From NCBI GenBank assembly GCA_025677825.1, contig JAIXMO010000031.1, positions 186,001 to 250,000 of the forward strand: a DNA stretch of 64,000 nt. Direction: 5' to 3'. The position numbers and the translations under genes are program-made. This document shows, piece by piece, positions 1 through 10,249 of the stretch. This DNA comes from Helicostylum pulchrum (lineage: Eukaryota; Mucoromycota; Mucoromycetes; Mucorales; Mucoraceae). Within the stretch, counting starts at the first letter, position 1. Every line of letters begins with the position of its first letter. Under the pieces are notes generated by a model. The model was not told the origin of the DNA, did not search any database, and saw only the letters and a program-made list of their open reading frames with translations.

Positions 1-180
1 GGATCAGATCAAGTAATTACAGTTAAAAAACCAGAGGTCAAGAAATCAGGGAAGCCAGCGGAACCATCACATCCAGTGAAACCAAGATCGAAAGAACGTC
101 CACACCTAGGAGCTTTCCGATTCACCACAGCAGGAAGATCACCAAATCAGTACGCCAGAGCCACCAGTACATCCACATAA
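1..180 (+). CDS. open frame running in from the left edge, possible 3' end of a gene
   Basis: Frame 1 is open for 59 codons from the first base to TAA at 178-180 and is rich in Pro, Lys, Ser and Arg. The other two forward frames hit stops within the first 25 bases. From about 135 a second frame stays open to about 242 and is also Pro/His-rich, so a frameshift near 130-140 is possible. No domain is recognised. It could be the tail of a retroelement polyprotein or of an ordinary gene. The call rests only on the open frame and biased composition. Confidence 0.25.
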   Translation, partial: GSDQVITVKKPEVKKSGKPAEPSHPVKPRSKERPHLGAFRFTTAGRSPNQYARATSTST

Positions 181-271
181 ACAAGTATTAAAAGGCGTCG
201 ATCATCAGGAGCCTTACATGACCCAACCCGAATCGCGTACATTTTGTTAACTTGAGGCGGTGTGTACAATA

Positions 272-362
272 CAGTGAAGCTGGTTAATTTAGAAATTCAA
301 ATGGTGATTTTAAAAAAAAGTATTGGTGAAAAATTATTGGTCATTTTTAAATTTTTTATTGA
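272..362 (+). repeat. left terminal inverted repeat
   Basis: This arm pairs with 3988-4118 on the other strand. Aligned from the outside in, both arms share CAGTGAAGCTGG, then TTAATTTAGAAATTCAAATG, GGTGATTTTAAAAAAAA, GTATTGGTGAAAA and TTTTTAAATTTTTTATTGA. The left arm lacks short segments present on the right (about 10 bp after GCTGG, and about 20 bp in the middle), so the arms have diverged by small indels. Confidence 0.65.
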
Positions 363-980
363 CTTGATTGAAAAGTTCTCTGGGATTTTTTCAATGAATA
401 TATAATATTTCTGGCTCATACTTACACCATTCGATAGAGCTACCTATCCGATTTGTTCCTATTGAAAAAAAACAGTGTTTCATTATTGCTTTTGTCTAGT
501 TGTAAGAACATGAAAAAAAATATTTATTTATAAAAAATAAATAAGCCCATTTAAATCCAGCTAAAAGTCATTTCTACGTCTTCATGATCTTCAACGAAAT
601 TTGCAGTGGTATTTATGTCACAAAGTTCACCCTGGCATTTAATACACTGCTCCACACACTTCTTCCAAAAAGACAGCCATTTTATTCCTCAGGTTAGTTA
701 TTGTCTCCTTTGGATCAGGATTGTAAGCAACCGGATTATTTAAAGGCCACCAAAGTTATTACGGCTATCACTTTATATTATATATTTACCTTAAGTTTGA
801 GGTCAATACATTTAGAATAATATTCTTCCATATTCGGAACAAATAAATAACTTCAGGCGATATACTAACTAAAGTAATACTCGTTAGCAATTAGAGAAAA
901 GTCTCGCTAAAAATTCTTAGTACTTATCTTGAATGAAACTTAGCAACCTTTTGAGTTAAAGCAACCTTAGTGACCGTCAG

Positions 981-1395
981 ATAACGAAATGTATCAGTCG
1001 CCCACCGTAACAAAACGAGCAACCGTATAACGAAAACCCAAATTGCTTAGATAACACTTCTTCCACTAGGGTTCAGGGCCCAAGAAACAGCATATTGATT
1101 GCATGCCCTTGATTGAAGAAATCACCAAGGGGGATGGCTAAGCTGCAATCGCCGTAGCGTCTTGGAACATCCACCAAGTGTTTACCGACATACCCAATAA
1201 CGAAATGTATCAGTCGCCTATCGTAACAAAACGAGCAACTGTATAACCCGAATTGTTTAGATAACACTTCTTCTACTAGGGTTCAGGGCCCAAGAAACGG
1301 CATATTGATTGCATGCCCTTGATTGAAGAAATCACCAAGGGGGATGGCTAAGCTGCAATCGCCGTAGCGTCTTGGAACATCCACCAAGTGTTTAC
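981..1395. repeat. tandem duplication, two units of about 200 bp, period 216
   Basis: Unit 1 (981-1185) and unit 2 (1197-1395) are nearly identical. They share ATAACGAAATGTATCAGTCG at the start and CATCCACCAAGTGTTTAC at the end. Unit 2 has a few substitutions and is 6 bp shorter near 1245. Short open frames inside it on the minus strand have no recognisable product. The high identity points to a recent local duplication. Confidence 0.85.
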
Positions 1396-1551
1396 TGAGT
1401 TGGTCACCACGAAGAATCAAATAGGAAAAAAAAACTGGGAGTTATATTTTTCTAAACTTTTGGTAACGTCGATTTGGTAACGTCGACGTAATTTGGATTA
1501 CTATATACACCCTCTCATATTTATTATCAACATCTTTCGCTTTTTCTAATA

Positions 1552-3457
1552 TGGCACCTACTAAAAAAATAAGAAAACCTGTACCACCAGCAAAGTTTAA
1601 AACATACTCAGTGCCAAAGGACCAGAAAACTTCCCTTGTGGGGTACTCAATGTACCTGCTGCTCAATGGACATGTGCAAGTAAAGTTGTTAGTGCTTTAG
1701 ACACCCAGATCATCCAAACAAAGAATTTTGAAGATATCTATTCACTTATCCTCGGCGCGTTCTCTAAGCTTTCAAAGTCATCTGAAATGAGTTCAATAAA
1801 ACTTTTTGCAAAGAAATGTAAAGATTATGCTTCAAATTTGGATTATAAACAAGAATGTAAAAATAGTTATGAAATCAAAAAAACACAACTGGCCGATTTG
1901 GAAATTGAACGCAAAACACTCAACCTTGCTCAAAAAGGAATGCATAGTGCAATTAGAATAACAGATAGCTCAATCAGCAAAGTGACAAAAAGAACTCTTT
2001 CAGTTCTAGATGGTAAACAATGATCTTTTCACATATTTTCCTCTACTCACAATTTAGCATGAAATTAGAAGACAGCTATAGAGATATAAGAGGAGACGAT
2101 GAAAGAGAAGAAGAAGACGAAAAAGGAGAAGACGAAGAAGAAGGAGATGAAGAAGAAGGAAATGAGAGCAGTGATGATAACGATGAACGTGTCTGGCGTG
2201 AGGTAGGCTTGATTCCAAAAATACATATAAATTATTCATACCAACACTAATGATTCAATTCAGATACTTGACTCCCGTAAAAGATCAGTACTGGGTCAAC
2301 CTTCCTCCTCGCAATACACCCCAGAAAAGCCCAAACTGACATTAGACATGATAAGCAAATTAGGACCATCATTCAATCTGGCATTATCATGTGTCCCCTT
2401 ATCAAAGATACCTGTTCCTTTGCTCAATATATATCAACAACATCGAAACGACCAGTTTAATCTCAAAAGCCTTCGTGGTGAACCCACTTTACACGCCAAA
2501 ATGATTGAAATTCTTGATGTAGAGGACAATGACAACAACAGGGCAAATTTTGCTTTTGAGTTGTGGAAAAGTGAGAAAGAAGCACGCGATGCGAATGAAA
2601 AGAATTTGGAATTGTATAAAATGTTTGGTCTCTGCTTAACCGATTTTTGGGGTATTTGCTTTCAAGATGACTTTCGTAAAGACCATGCACGCTCATTCTG
2701 GGTTGAACGTATTGTACCATTATTTAAGTATCTTGGAGCTAGTGATCAGGTTGTATTTTCTTGGTAAGTAAAACTTGTCAAACATATTAAAATTTTGACA
2801 ATGATATTTATTTGTTCTCTTGATGAACCACAGGTGCGAGGATCATGCCCAGTCAAACCAAGAAAACCAAAGGGATCCTGGTATCTGGTTAAATTCTAAA
2901 AATAACATCTTTTCAGATGGCATAGATAGAACAAACATCCAGCAAGAGAAAATATTTATGGAATAATCTTCGAGTTTTCAAGTGGAAGACTTTGAACACA
3001 GTATTGGCGATACGTACAAAATAGTGGGATCCATGTCTTCTAGCTTGAATACAATGTTGCGTCAAAAACAAGATTGTAAACTCTCTTCCGTTCGTAATTT
3101 AGCTGTCTATGGTATTCAGTGTATTAAAAGCAAGTTGACTCTTATGAAGACCACTTTAGACCCTCATTCGGATCGCTTCCAGATTGTTGAGTTAAGAAGT
3201 GCTAGTATACCTACAGCATGGGCGCAAAGAACTGGTATGATCCGAGTATTTGAGCTTCTAGTTTGCTTACATGTAAGTAGAAAGGTATTTCCTCGTGCTT
3301 TTTTCACTCACCCTTAGATATTGGATAGAATGAATTAAAGGAACAACGCTTGTTGGAGGACTTGTTGGTCCGTCAACAGAACCAAATAATACCTGTTGAT
3401 GCTAGTGAATCTCTTAGATATATGCTTCAACATGCCCGCCATATCAGACTTGAATAA
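1552..3457 (+). pseudogene. broken multi-exon gene of a family that appears expanded in Mucorales
   Basis: A possible ATG lies at 1552, but the frame that matches the downstream product opens only from 1601, which implies a frameshift. That frame runs to 2023. Later coding blocks splice cleanly: an acidic Glu/Asp run (about 2059-2200), donor at 2201, acceptor before 2264, a long exon to 2764, then an exon from 2834. The latter exon is cut by an in-frame TAA at 2964-2966 and then continues open to 3270. A last exon ends with TAA at 3455-3457. The product resembles hypothetical proteins I associate with Mucorales genomes in many copies; this is memory, not a search. No catalytic motif is seen. 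With one nonsense codon and a likely frameshift I call it a pseudogene. It sits inside the inverted-repeat element. Confidence 0.55.
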
Positions 3458-3987
3458 AAAAGGTCGTCCATCAAACGACAAAGATATAAGTAGTTGTTTG
3501 ATTATTATCTTTTTTACCATTTCGTATATAAAACTATTATTGCACACGTTTTAATAATACCCCAATAACCTCAAGGATTTTTTATTTATATTTTGTATAG
3601 CTAATAAAAGAATTTATTTTAAAATTACAAACATTTTGGGGAAATTTCCATACTACACTTTGTACTTTCACTGCAAAAATAAAGTGAAATGACCTTTTCC
3701 CTTGGTGCTTCCGTTATTATCCTTAGCGAGAATCAATCTAATACGCTCAGAAACAAGAGAGTTAACTGCAAGCGAATCAATCTTGATCTACTCACTGATG
3801 ACGAATGCAAGCAGTAGTTTCGCTTTACTTTAGCTGAAGTAATACGTGCCTATGATTAAACGTCAATATATACTTATATCAAAACGTCAATTGGCATTGG
3901 AGGCGCTGTAAATGCGACACATTTTTTTTTGAAAAGCACGACTCTATTTTTTTTTTAGATGCGACACAATTTGAATTTCAGAAGTGT

Positions 3988-4118
3988 TCAATAAAAAATT
4001 TAAAAATAACCAATCATTTTTCAGCTTTTCACCAATACTTTTTTTAGTAAGCCCCAAATTTTTTTTTTAAAATCACCATTTGAATTTCTAAATTAACCAA
4101 TATTTCCCAGCTTCACTG
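3988..4118 (-). repeat. right terminal inverted repeat
   Basis: Partner of 272-362. Just inside it, TGCGACACA occurs twice (about 3914 and 3961), each copy beside a T tract, which looks like a subterminal repeat of the element. The same octamer in either orientation recurs near 5130 and 56380. Confidence 0.65.
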
Positions 4119-4120
4119 TA

Positions 4121-6516
4121 CCTTGATAACCCTCGGAGATGTAACCGGTGGAGAAAAAGTGGCAAGGAGATGTTGCAGTGCATCCACCATACGGTGGGCA
4201 GAGCATCAATTCACCACAAGGCTTCAAAGAGCACCCATTTCAGCATTTCAGATACCCTGCGCCCCGACAGTACTGGAACCAATACCGGGATGAAAAAAAC
4301 GGGTTATGATGAAACAACATCAGTATATAGTAGGATGAAGTAAAACTTGTATAAATACACGTACCGTGAGTTAAAAAAAAACCTCCAGTTTGAAGATTTG
4401 AACAGAGATCAGCCATTAAAGTATGTGCAGTAGAAATCATAGTAATAGTGTATAATAAAGCGGATATCAATATAACAAAGTGATAACCAGTACTAGATAT
4501 AATTATTTCTAAGTAACATATCATAAAATACTTGCTTGACTGGTATAATGTGATAGCCATTTGTAAGATTAACGTGAGAAAAAAAAAGAGGGAGTTCTTT
4601 TGTTTACTCTTTTTGTGAGTTAAAATTTACTGCGTCATGAGTATAAGACAAAGTGACTTTTTTTCGTATTTGTGAATGCATTGCTTCATACTTAAAAAAA
4701 AGAGCCATACTCATGTGTAGCATTCATGTAAAACTGCTTTTTTTTCAAAAGGAGATTCAATTGGCTTGGTCTCGCAATAATACAAAGTATTCTGCTTTGG
4801 GTTAAAAAACATAATGTTGAGTAAGTAATATATAAAAAAGACTCTGATATGGAGTCAAGAAAGCAATATCTGTCATCTTGGGTAGAGCTACTTATAAGCG
4901 TCATTTGGCGGCAATACACGATATGAAAAAAAAAAAAATAGATATTAAACAAGATGCAAATGAAAAGTTAAATATTAGATCTGTGCAAACAAACTGAGGT
5001 TCTTTTTAGTATATATCCTATGCTGAAGAAAAACATGTCTTTATAAATAAACTTACTATTAAACTATGTAACTAAATTATTGGAAGTTGTATCCGCCCTT
5101 TTGTTTTTTAATATAGTTAAATGGAAATGTGTCGCAATATTTCTGCGCGGAGTAGTATAACAACGAGGTGCAACATATACATTAAAATTTCTTTTAGGAA
5201 CTAGTTACATATTGACCTAGTAAACGACAACAAGTTGTGGTGGCAGTGGTTATGGCGGTGGTTATGGTGGTGGCAGTGGGTATAAGTATGTATTGCTGCT
5301 GGTTTAGGAAGTATTCCCGTTAATAATTTCATACCAAGTCTTGAAACAGCTGCTAGAAACATACTTTAAATATATCTATTTAACTATAAATAAAACCTTC
5401 CCTCGCTAGTATATATAGACTTTAACCCTTTCGTTTATAAAGAAATATTAACCGTTTAATGCTCAATTAAATACGACACTAACTCTTATATTTAACAACA
5501 TATAGTAGAAAAGGACGAATGAGAACTTTAATTACAAAATGTAGGGGTAACTACTTTATGCCGTGCTGTAAAAAAAGATGATTTTTCAGTTTTTTAAAAA
5601 CATTTCGCGATAACCTGGAATGTACTTTGCTTTTGCTACTTCTCGTAATAACAAAAGTTAAAGTGATTTAATAGCCCTTTTTACTTCATTTAAGAATAAA
5701 ATAGCTACAATATAAACAAAATGACTAAACACGCTTCGAAAAAAAAAGGTTTAAAAACTAAGCCACAAACGTTAAGGTTTTTTTTTGTAGTTATTTTCAA
5801 ATAATGATTGCTTGTTCAATTTTGGAGTAAAAATATCATTTTGGATTGATAAGAAAGGAAAAAACGAACATAAAATCAATGTGGGTCCGGAGTAATTGCA
5901 AAGATTCCTAGATTTTTGGCCGAAAGATAAAACCAAAATAATCAAAATAATCAAAAATGAAAAAAGCAGTTTTTAACTTCGAAAGAGATATTGTAAAGCA
6001 ACTGATTTGTATTATAAAATTTGGGTTGCAGAACGTTTTTTATCTGTCACTTAAGTAGCCGAAAACCTTTTAATCAAATCACTGTGTAAATTGGAACTAT
6101 TATTCTTGCACAATTGCATTTTTACTTGGTGGAGTAGAACTAATAATAAACGTAGTTTTTGTTCTCAGCCAGAAAAAAAAAATGGAACGTACAAGACAAC
6201 TGCTGTTAAAGCGTAACTGGTAACTGATGTATATGGTAATGGTATAAGGTCAATATTGCTAGCGCTGTATAGTATGAGTAAACTAATAGTAAAATAATGC
6301 CGTGGAAAGGTAAACCGGTTATTAATGCATGTAGCCAAGTGACCGGTTCTCGAAGTACAACATCACCATGCACACACGCGACATTTCCGTTTGGGATACA
6401 CTTTGATGATTAAAGCACCGAACTGGACCGCAGTTTTTGTAGTGCCCCTCGTACGTAATCCCTCTTTTTTTTTTTTCATCCATCCATCCATCCACTTTTC
6501 TTCTATTTTACTAACA
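4121..6516. other. gene-poor stretch between the TIR element and RanBP1
   Basis: No supported gene. Contents: a dispersed repeat copy at 4598-4800, a short Gly-Tyr-rich coding-like patch at 5230-5290 that reads GGYGGGYGGG and soon stops, and AT-rich sequence. Short minus-strand open frames at 4240-4560, 4692-4952 and 5772-5954 are low-complexity and Phe/Ile-rich, as expected from AT-rich noise. Confidence 0.6.
4598..4800 (+). repeat. dispersed repeat, copy A
   Basis: It aligns with 37783-37955 in the same orientation. Shared blocks include TTGTTTACTCTT, TGTGAGT, GCATACTCAT or a close variant, ATTCAT, TTTTTTTCAAAGGGAGATT or a close variant, and AATACAAGTATTC with small gaps. The copies have diverged by substitutions and indels, so this is an old interspersed element of unknown class. 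Confidence 0.6.
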
Positions 6517-7161
6517 ATGGCTGATACTGAAGAAAAGAAGATTGTCGAACAAGTATGTCATACCCTTTTTCCTTATTTTTCATTTTCATTTTCACTTAAT
6601 ATATTTTTAATATGATAGCAAGAAGAGGAAGTTGAGTCGCCTGATGTTCATTTCGAACCCATCGTTAAGTTGGAAGAAGTTGAAGTAAAGACTAACGAAG
6701 AACATGAAGAAGTTCTTTTTAAAATGTAAAATAACAAAAAGAAAATATAAATATAATATACACATAGCTCATCATTTTTGTTGTTGTTTAGGCGTGCCAA
6801 GTTGTTCCGTTACAACAAAGACACTAAGGAATGGAAAGAACGTGGTACCGGTGATGTTAAGTTCTTACAGCACAAGGAATCCAAGAAGGTCCGTTTGTTG
6901 ATGCGTCGTGATAAGACCCTCAAGGTTTGTGCCAACCATCTTGTCGATTCTCTTATGAAGCTCTCTCCCAATGTCGGCTCTGATCGTTCTTGGGTTTGGA
7001 ACGTTACCGCTGATGTTTCTGACGGTAAGCCCGAAGCTGAAACTTTAGCCATCCGTTTCGCCAACTCTGAAAACGCCAACCTCTTCAAGGAGAAGTTTGA
7101 AGAAGTTCAAAAGATTAACGAAGAGATTACCAAGAAGGAGGAAAAGAAGTCTGATGCTTAA
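6517..7161 (+). CDS. Ran-binding protein 1 (Ran GTPase co-activator)
   Basis: RanBP1 (yeast Yrb1) binds Ran-GTP and stimulates RanGAP, so it helps release cargo after nuclear export in the cytoplasm. Three exons, 6517-6552, 6619-6725 and 6792-7161, give 170 residues. The first 45 residues are acidic, as in the family. The rest is one Ran-binding domain: [20 protein letters not shown] near residues 49-68, then [18 protein letters not shown], the [14 protein letters not shown] core and an [18 protein letters not shown] helix. The C-terminus is a charged Lys/Glu tail. Length fits the family. The start is the first ATG after a pyrimidine tract, in CTAACAATGG. AATAAA follows at 7248. I am very sure of the family. 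Confidence 0.95.
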
Positions 7162-7723
7162 AAAAACAACCTCTTTATATCATTGTTCCCACACACCCCC
7201 CCCCCTAAAAGAAATCTCTTTTTATACATATTTAATTTTTTTTTTTGAATAAAACCCTTTTCTCACTCTGTAAACTAGAGTTACCATAATATCATGTACA
7301 AAACAAGCTGTATGCTATTTATGCGTATGCGTATTCATTGTTGCGAATTTCCCCGTGTAGTGTACGTATCAAGGGTTTTCCCGCCCTAACTACAAATCTG
7401 GTGAGATTCAGAAGTTGGAAATACAGTACAATGTTTGCGTAGATAAAAATCCGCCCTCCCCTTTTTACCATGAATTTTTTTTTTTGGGAACAAATCAAGA
7501 TAAAAAAAAATACACTATTAATTCAAACAAGTGCTGTGTTACATATATCGTGCCACCTTAATTCCTACTAAGCTTCTTTTTTTTTATTCTATTCTACCCC
7601 ACTTCGTTAACTCATATTTTTTTTTTTCCCTTTGGGGAAAAGTGTATAGATTAGACAATATACTAATCACGTTTTTTTTTTTTTTTTACTTTTACTTATC
7701 TTTTTTAAAAAAACACTACCGAA
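7162..7723. other. RanBP1 3' flank and Kelch-BTB promoter region
   Basis: No gene seen. A canonical AATAAA lies at 7248-7253, about 90 bases after the RanBP1 stop. Near the next gene there are several T runs (7576-7585, 7618-7628, 7673-7687), the pyrimidine-rich leader style seen before many genes in this window. Confidence 0.6.
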
Positions 7724-9706
7724 ATGAGTTCAGGAACACAATCTATTGCAGACCTTACAACCGAAATTAAATTAACAACAGGTGCTAATCCACCTCCCTT
7801 GGTAGGTGCATCAACCACCGTTGCCAACAATAAACTTTATGTATTCGGTGGACGATTAGTATCCTCACGTCAAATGACAAATCATCTTTATATTTTAAAT
7901 TTGGATACATTGGTTTGGTCTCAACATGTTGCTCAACCTGATTCTCCACCTCCACCTCGCCCTCGTTACTTTCATTCTACTAATTTATTCGGTCGTTACC
8001 TTGTTGTGTTTGGAGGCATGAGTTATTCTATTCGACGTTCTTCACAAAGCTTATGTGCATTAGACGATGTGTGTTTATTTGATCTGGAAATGATGACTTG
8101 GAAGTACCCTGATGTTCAACCTAGTATTTATCAACCTCAAGCACGATACGCTCACTTGTCTGTTTGTTCAGACGACAAATTGGTTGTCATGGGCGGTCAA
8201 GACATGTCAAACCAATATATCAGTGAAATCAACGTATTTAATTTGACAACATTAGCTTGGATTCATGGCGGTGTCTTGACAAAGCAGTACGGTGCTTATA
8301 GAGCAGTAGCATTTTGCCCTTCTGGAGTAGATACCAACATTATGTCCACTCAACCCTTTTGGCAAGACAATAATCAACCTCACAACGACTTACCATTGTG
8401 TGTTTACTCCAATTACAATTTTACTGACGTTACGCGGGACTTACAAAGCTTCTCACCTTTACATAGCTCCGAATTTAAAGATCATTCAATTGATATGTCA
8501 GGTACATCTTTGCCACCTGGACTTCGTTTCCCATCTGGTGATTTATTAGGTCATCATATGCTCTTGACAGGTACTTACTTAACACCTACACATCGGTCCT
8601 TTCATATATGGGCTCTTAATTTAGCAAATTTGGTTTGGGTACGTATCGATACAGGATCCATCTTATCTCATGGTTCGTGGAACAGAGGCGTTTTATACGA
8701 AGAAAAGCAAAAATTCTTTGTATTTGGGGATAAAGATAGAGATCTATTAGAGGACTATAACCATCGCCAAGTGAACTTTACACATGTTGCCATGATTGAA
8801 TTGGAAGCATTCGGTATTTATTCTTACCCTAAGGAAACATGTGCACCTGTAGCTCAAGAACTAGGACTTAGTATGTTGAACGAACCAAGTATGGCCGATA
8901 TAGAAATTTTGACAGATGATGGAAGATCTATTCCTGCCAATTCAAGTGTTATTGCGTTACGTTGGTCCCATTTTGCTTCCTTATTAACCGAAAAGCCGGA
9001 TAGTCCTGGATTTAAAAGACTATCGTTCCCTGAAAGCTATCCTGTTACATTAGCCTTCTTACAGTTTATTTATACTGATCATCTTATGACAGCACAACAA
9101 CATCACCCACAAATTTTGTCTCGCTTACTAGTCTTGTCCGATGTATACCATTTACCGAGACTGGGTATATTAGCAACACACGCTTTACATCAGATTTTAA
9201 CCATTTCTACTGCAAGTATGGTATATGAAACATCTGCACTCACGGGCCGTACTGCACTTCAGGTACGAGCTTTACGTGTCATGATTAACGCCAAAAAAAT
9301 GTTACATCAACAACAGCAACAACAACAGCAGCAATTGCACCATCACCATCAACACCAGCAACAGCAACAACAGCAACAAGACCATCACGTATCCATGACC
9401 GACTCGCCTTCTGTTCTTCCTACACATTACACCACTACGCCACCTAGACCATCTCACGATGATCATACCGGCGATTACTTTCATTCTAGAATTTCACCTA
9501 CTAATTCTACTCTACGAAGACTTACTGCCTCGAAATCATCTACTACTGCTTCCCCTGAACCTAATAGTATGCACGGTATAGTTCCCTCGCCTAAATTATC
9601 TAAATCAAGTAATATCTATCAACCTTTTGTTGATAGACAACGTAAACCTAGTCTCGTACCTTCCCATAAAACCTTTGACAGATCTAATATGGGTATTCGA
9701 TTCTAA
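7724..9706 (+). CDS. Kelch-repeat protein with BTB domain and polyQ/His tail
   Basis: Single-exon gene, 660 residues. Residues about 20-370 hold Kelch-type beta-propeller blades, seen as NNKLYVFGG, GRYLVVFGG, DKLVVMGG and a final QKFFVFGD blade. A BTB/POZ domain follows at about 385-500 (MADIEILTDDGRSIPANSSV, then FLQFIYTDHL). Kelch before BTB, the reverse of animal KLHL proteins, is the order in LZTR1-like and fission yeast Ral2-like proteins, which act in Ras signalling or as cullin-3 adaptors; that role is inference. Residues about 526-556 form a Gln/His run, and the C-terminal 100 residues are Ser/Thr/Pro-rich and probably disordered. The ATG follows CCGAA. AATAAA lies at 9714, eight bases after the stop. 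Confidence 0.85.
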   Translation: MSSGTQSIADLTTEIKLTTGANPPPLVGASTTVANNKLYVFGGRLVSSRQMTNHLYILNLDTLVWSQHVAQPDSPPPPRPRYFHSTNLFGRYLVVFGGMSYSIRRSSQSLCALDDVCLFDLEMMTWKYPDVQPSIYQPQARYAHLSVCSDDKLVVMGGQDMSNQYISEINVFNLTTLAWIHGGVLTKQYGAYRAVAFCPSGVDTNIMSTQPFWQDNNQPHNDLPLCVYSNYNFTDVTRDLQSFSPLHSSEFKDHSIDMSGTSLPPGLRFPSGDLLGHHMLLTGTYLTPTHRSFHIWALNLANLVWVRIDTGSILSHGSWNRGVLYEEKQKFFVFGDKDRDLLEDYNHRQVNFTHVAMIELEAFGIYSYPKETCAPVAQELGLSMLNEPSMADIEILTDDGRSIPANSSVIALRWSHFASLLTEKPDSPGFKRLSFPESYPVTLAFLQFIYTDHLMTAQQHHPQILSRLLVLSDVYHLPRLGILATHALHQILTISTASMVYETSALTGRTALQVRALRVMINAKKMLHQQQQQQQQQLHHHHQHQQQQQQQQDHHVSMTDSPSVLPTHYTTTPPRPSHDDHTGDYFHSRISPTNSTLRRLTASKSSTTASPEPNSMHGIVPSPKLSKSSNIYQPFVDRQRKPSLVPSHKTFDRSNMGIRF

Positions 9707-10249
9707 AATATAAAATAAAGAACTGTGTAAGACTATTATAATTTTTGATTTTATTGTTAATTTAGTTTAAGGTTTCAACAATAGAAATTTATTTTAAAGT
9801 TAAGCAAATAAGCTGTTAACAGGAAATAAGGGTGATGGATGTTTTAGCCGCAATTGATGCTTGTATGATTGTGTCGGAGAAAAGTAAAGGGTACATTCAA
9901 GAGGAGACAAAAGATTTTCAAAATGTTATTGTCATGTATTTTCTTTGAGCACTGAGAGTCTAATGGGGTTTTTTTTTTTTTTTTTTTTTTTTTGCAAAAT
10001 AATGCCATAAACCAGCAATGGTACTCTATCCCCGTTTTATATCCTCTTTATCGCTCTAATACCACTTTCTCTGACCGGTACCATATTAAGATACCTAACA
10101 CATATTTTTTTTTTCTGAATTATGGATTACTAAAAAGAAATCCATTTGATTGGGCTAAATATTTTTAAAGTAGTCTCTTTTTTTTTATTTCATATCCCCT
10201 CTCTCTCTTTCTTCCTCTTTTTCTTTCTTCTTTTACATAAACTGCCAAG
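9707..10249. other. intergenic, Kelch-BTB 3' end and LCB1 promoter
   Basis: No gene seen. It contains AATAAA at 9714-9719, an uninterrupted run of 25 T at 9969-9993 and a CT-rich leader (10193-10236) directly before the LCB1 start. Confidence 0.6.

Larger units (their letters stand above)
270..4120. mobile_element. TIR element with TA flanks, Tc1/mariner-like ends, non-transposase cargo
   Basis: The interval is bounded by long imperfect inverted repeats whose outer ends both read CAGTGAAGCTGG, and each end is flanked directly by TA (270-271 and 4119-4120). TA target duplications and CAGT termini are typical of the Tc1/mariner (IS630) superfamily. At 3.85 kb it is longer than a usual mariner. 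I see no DDE transposase reading frame inside. It holds a broken multi-exon gene (1552-3457) and a 216-bp tandem repeat. It may be a non-autonomous element that captured host DNA, or two element ends that happen to flank a gene. Confidence 0.55.

Noticed and set aside
1442..1666. Minus-strand frame of 74 codons in the TIR element
   Set aside because: It overlaps the plus-strand cargo gene, which has better protein-like composition and splice sites.
9302..9484. Minus-strand Leu-rich frame
   Set aside because: Shadow of the CAA/CAG and CAC codons coding the polyQ/His run of the Kelch-BTB protein.
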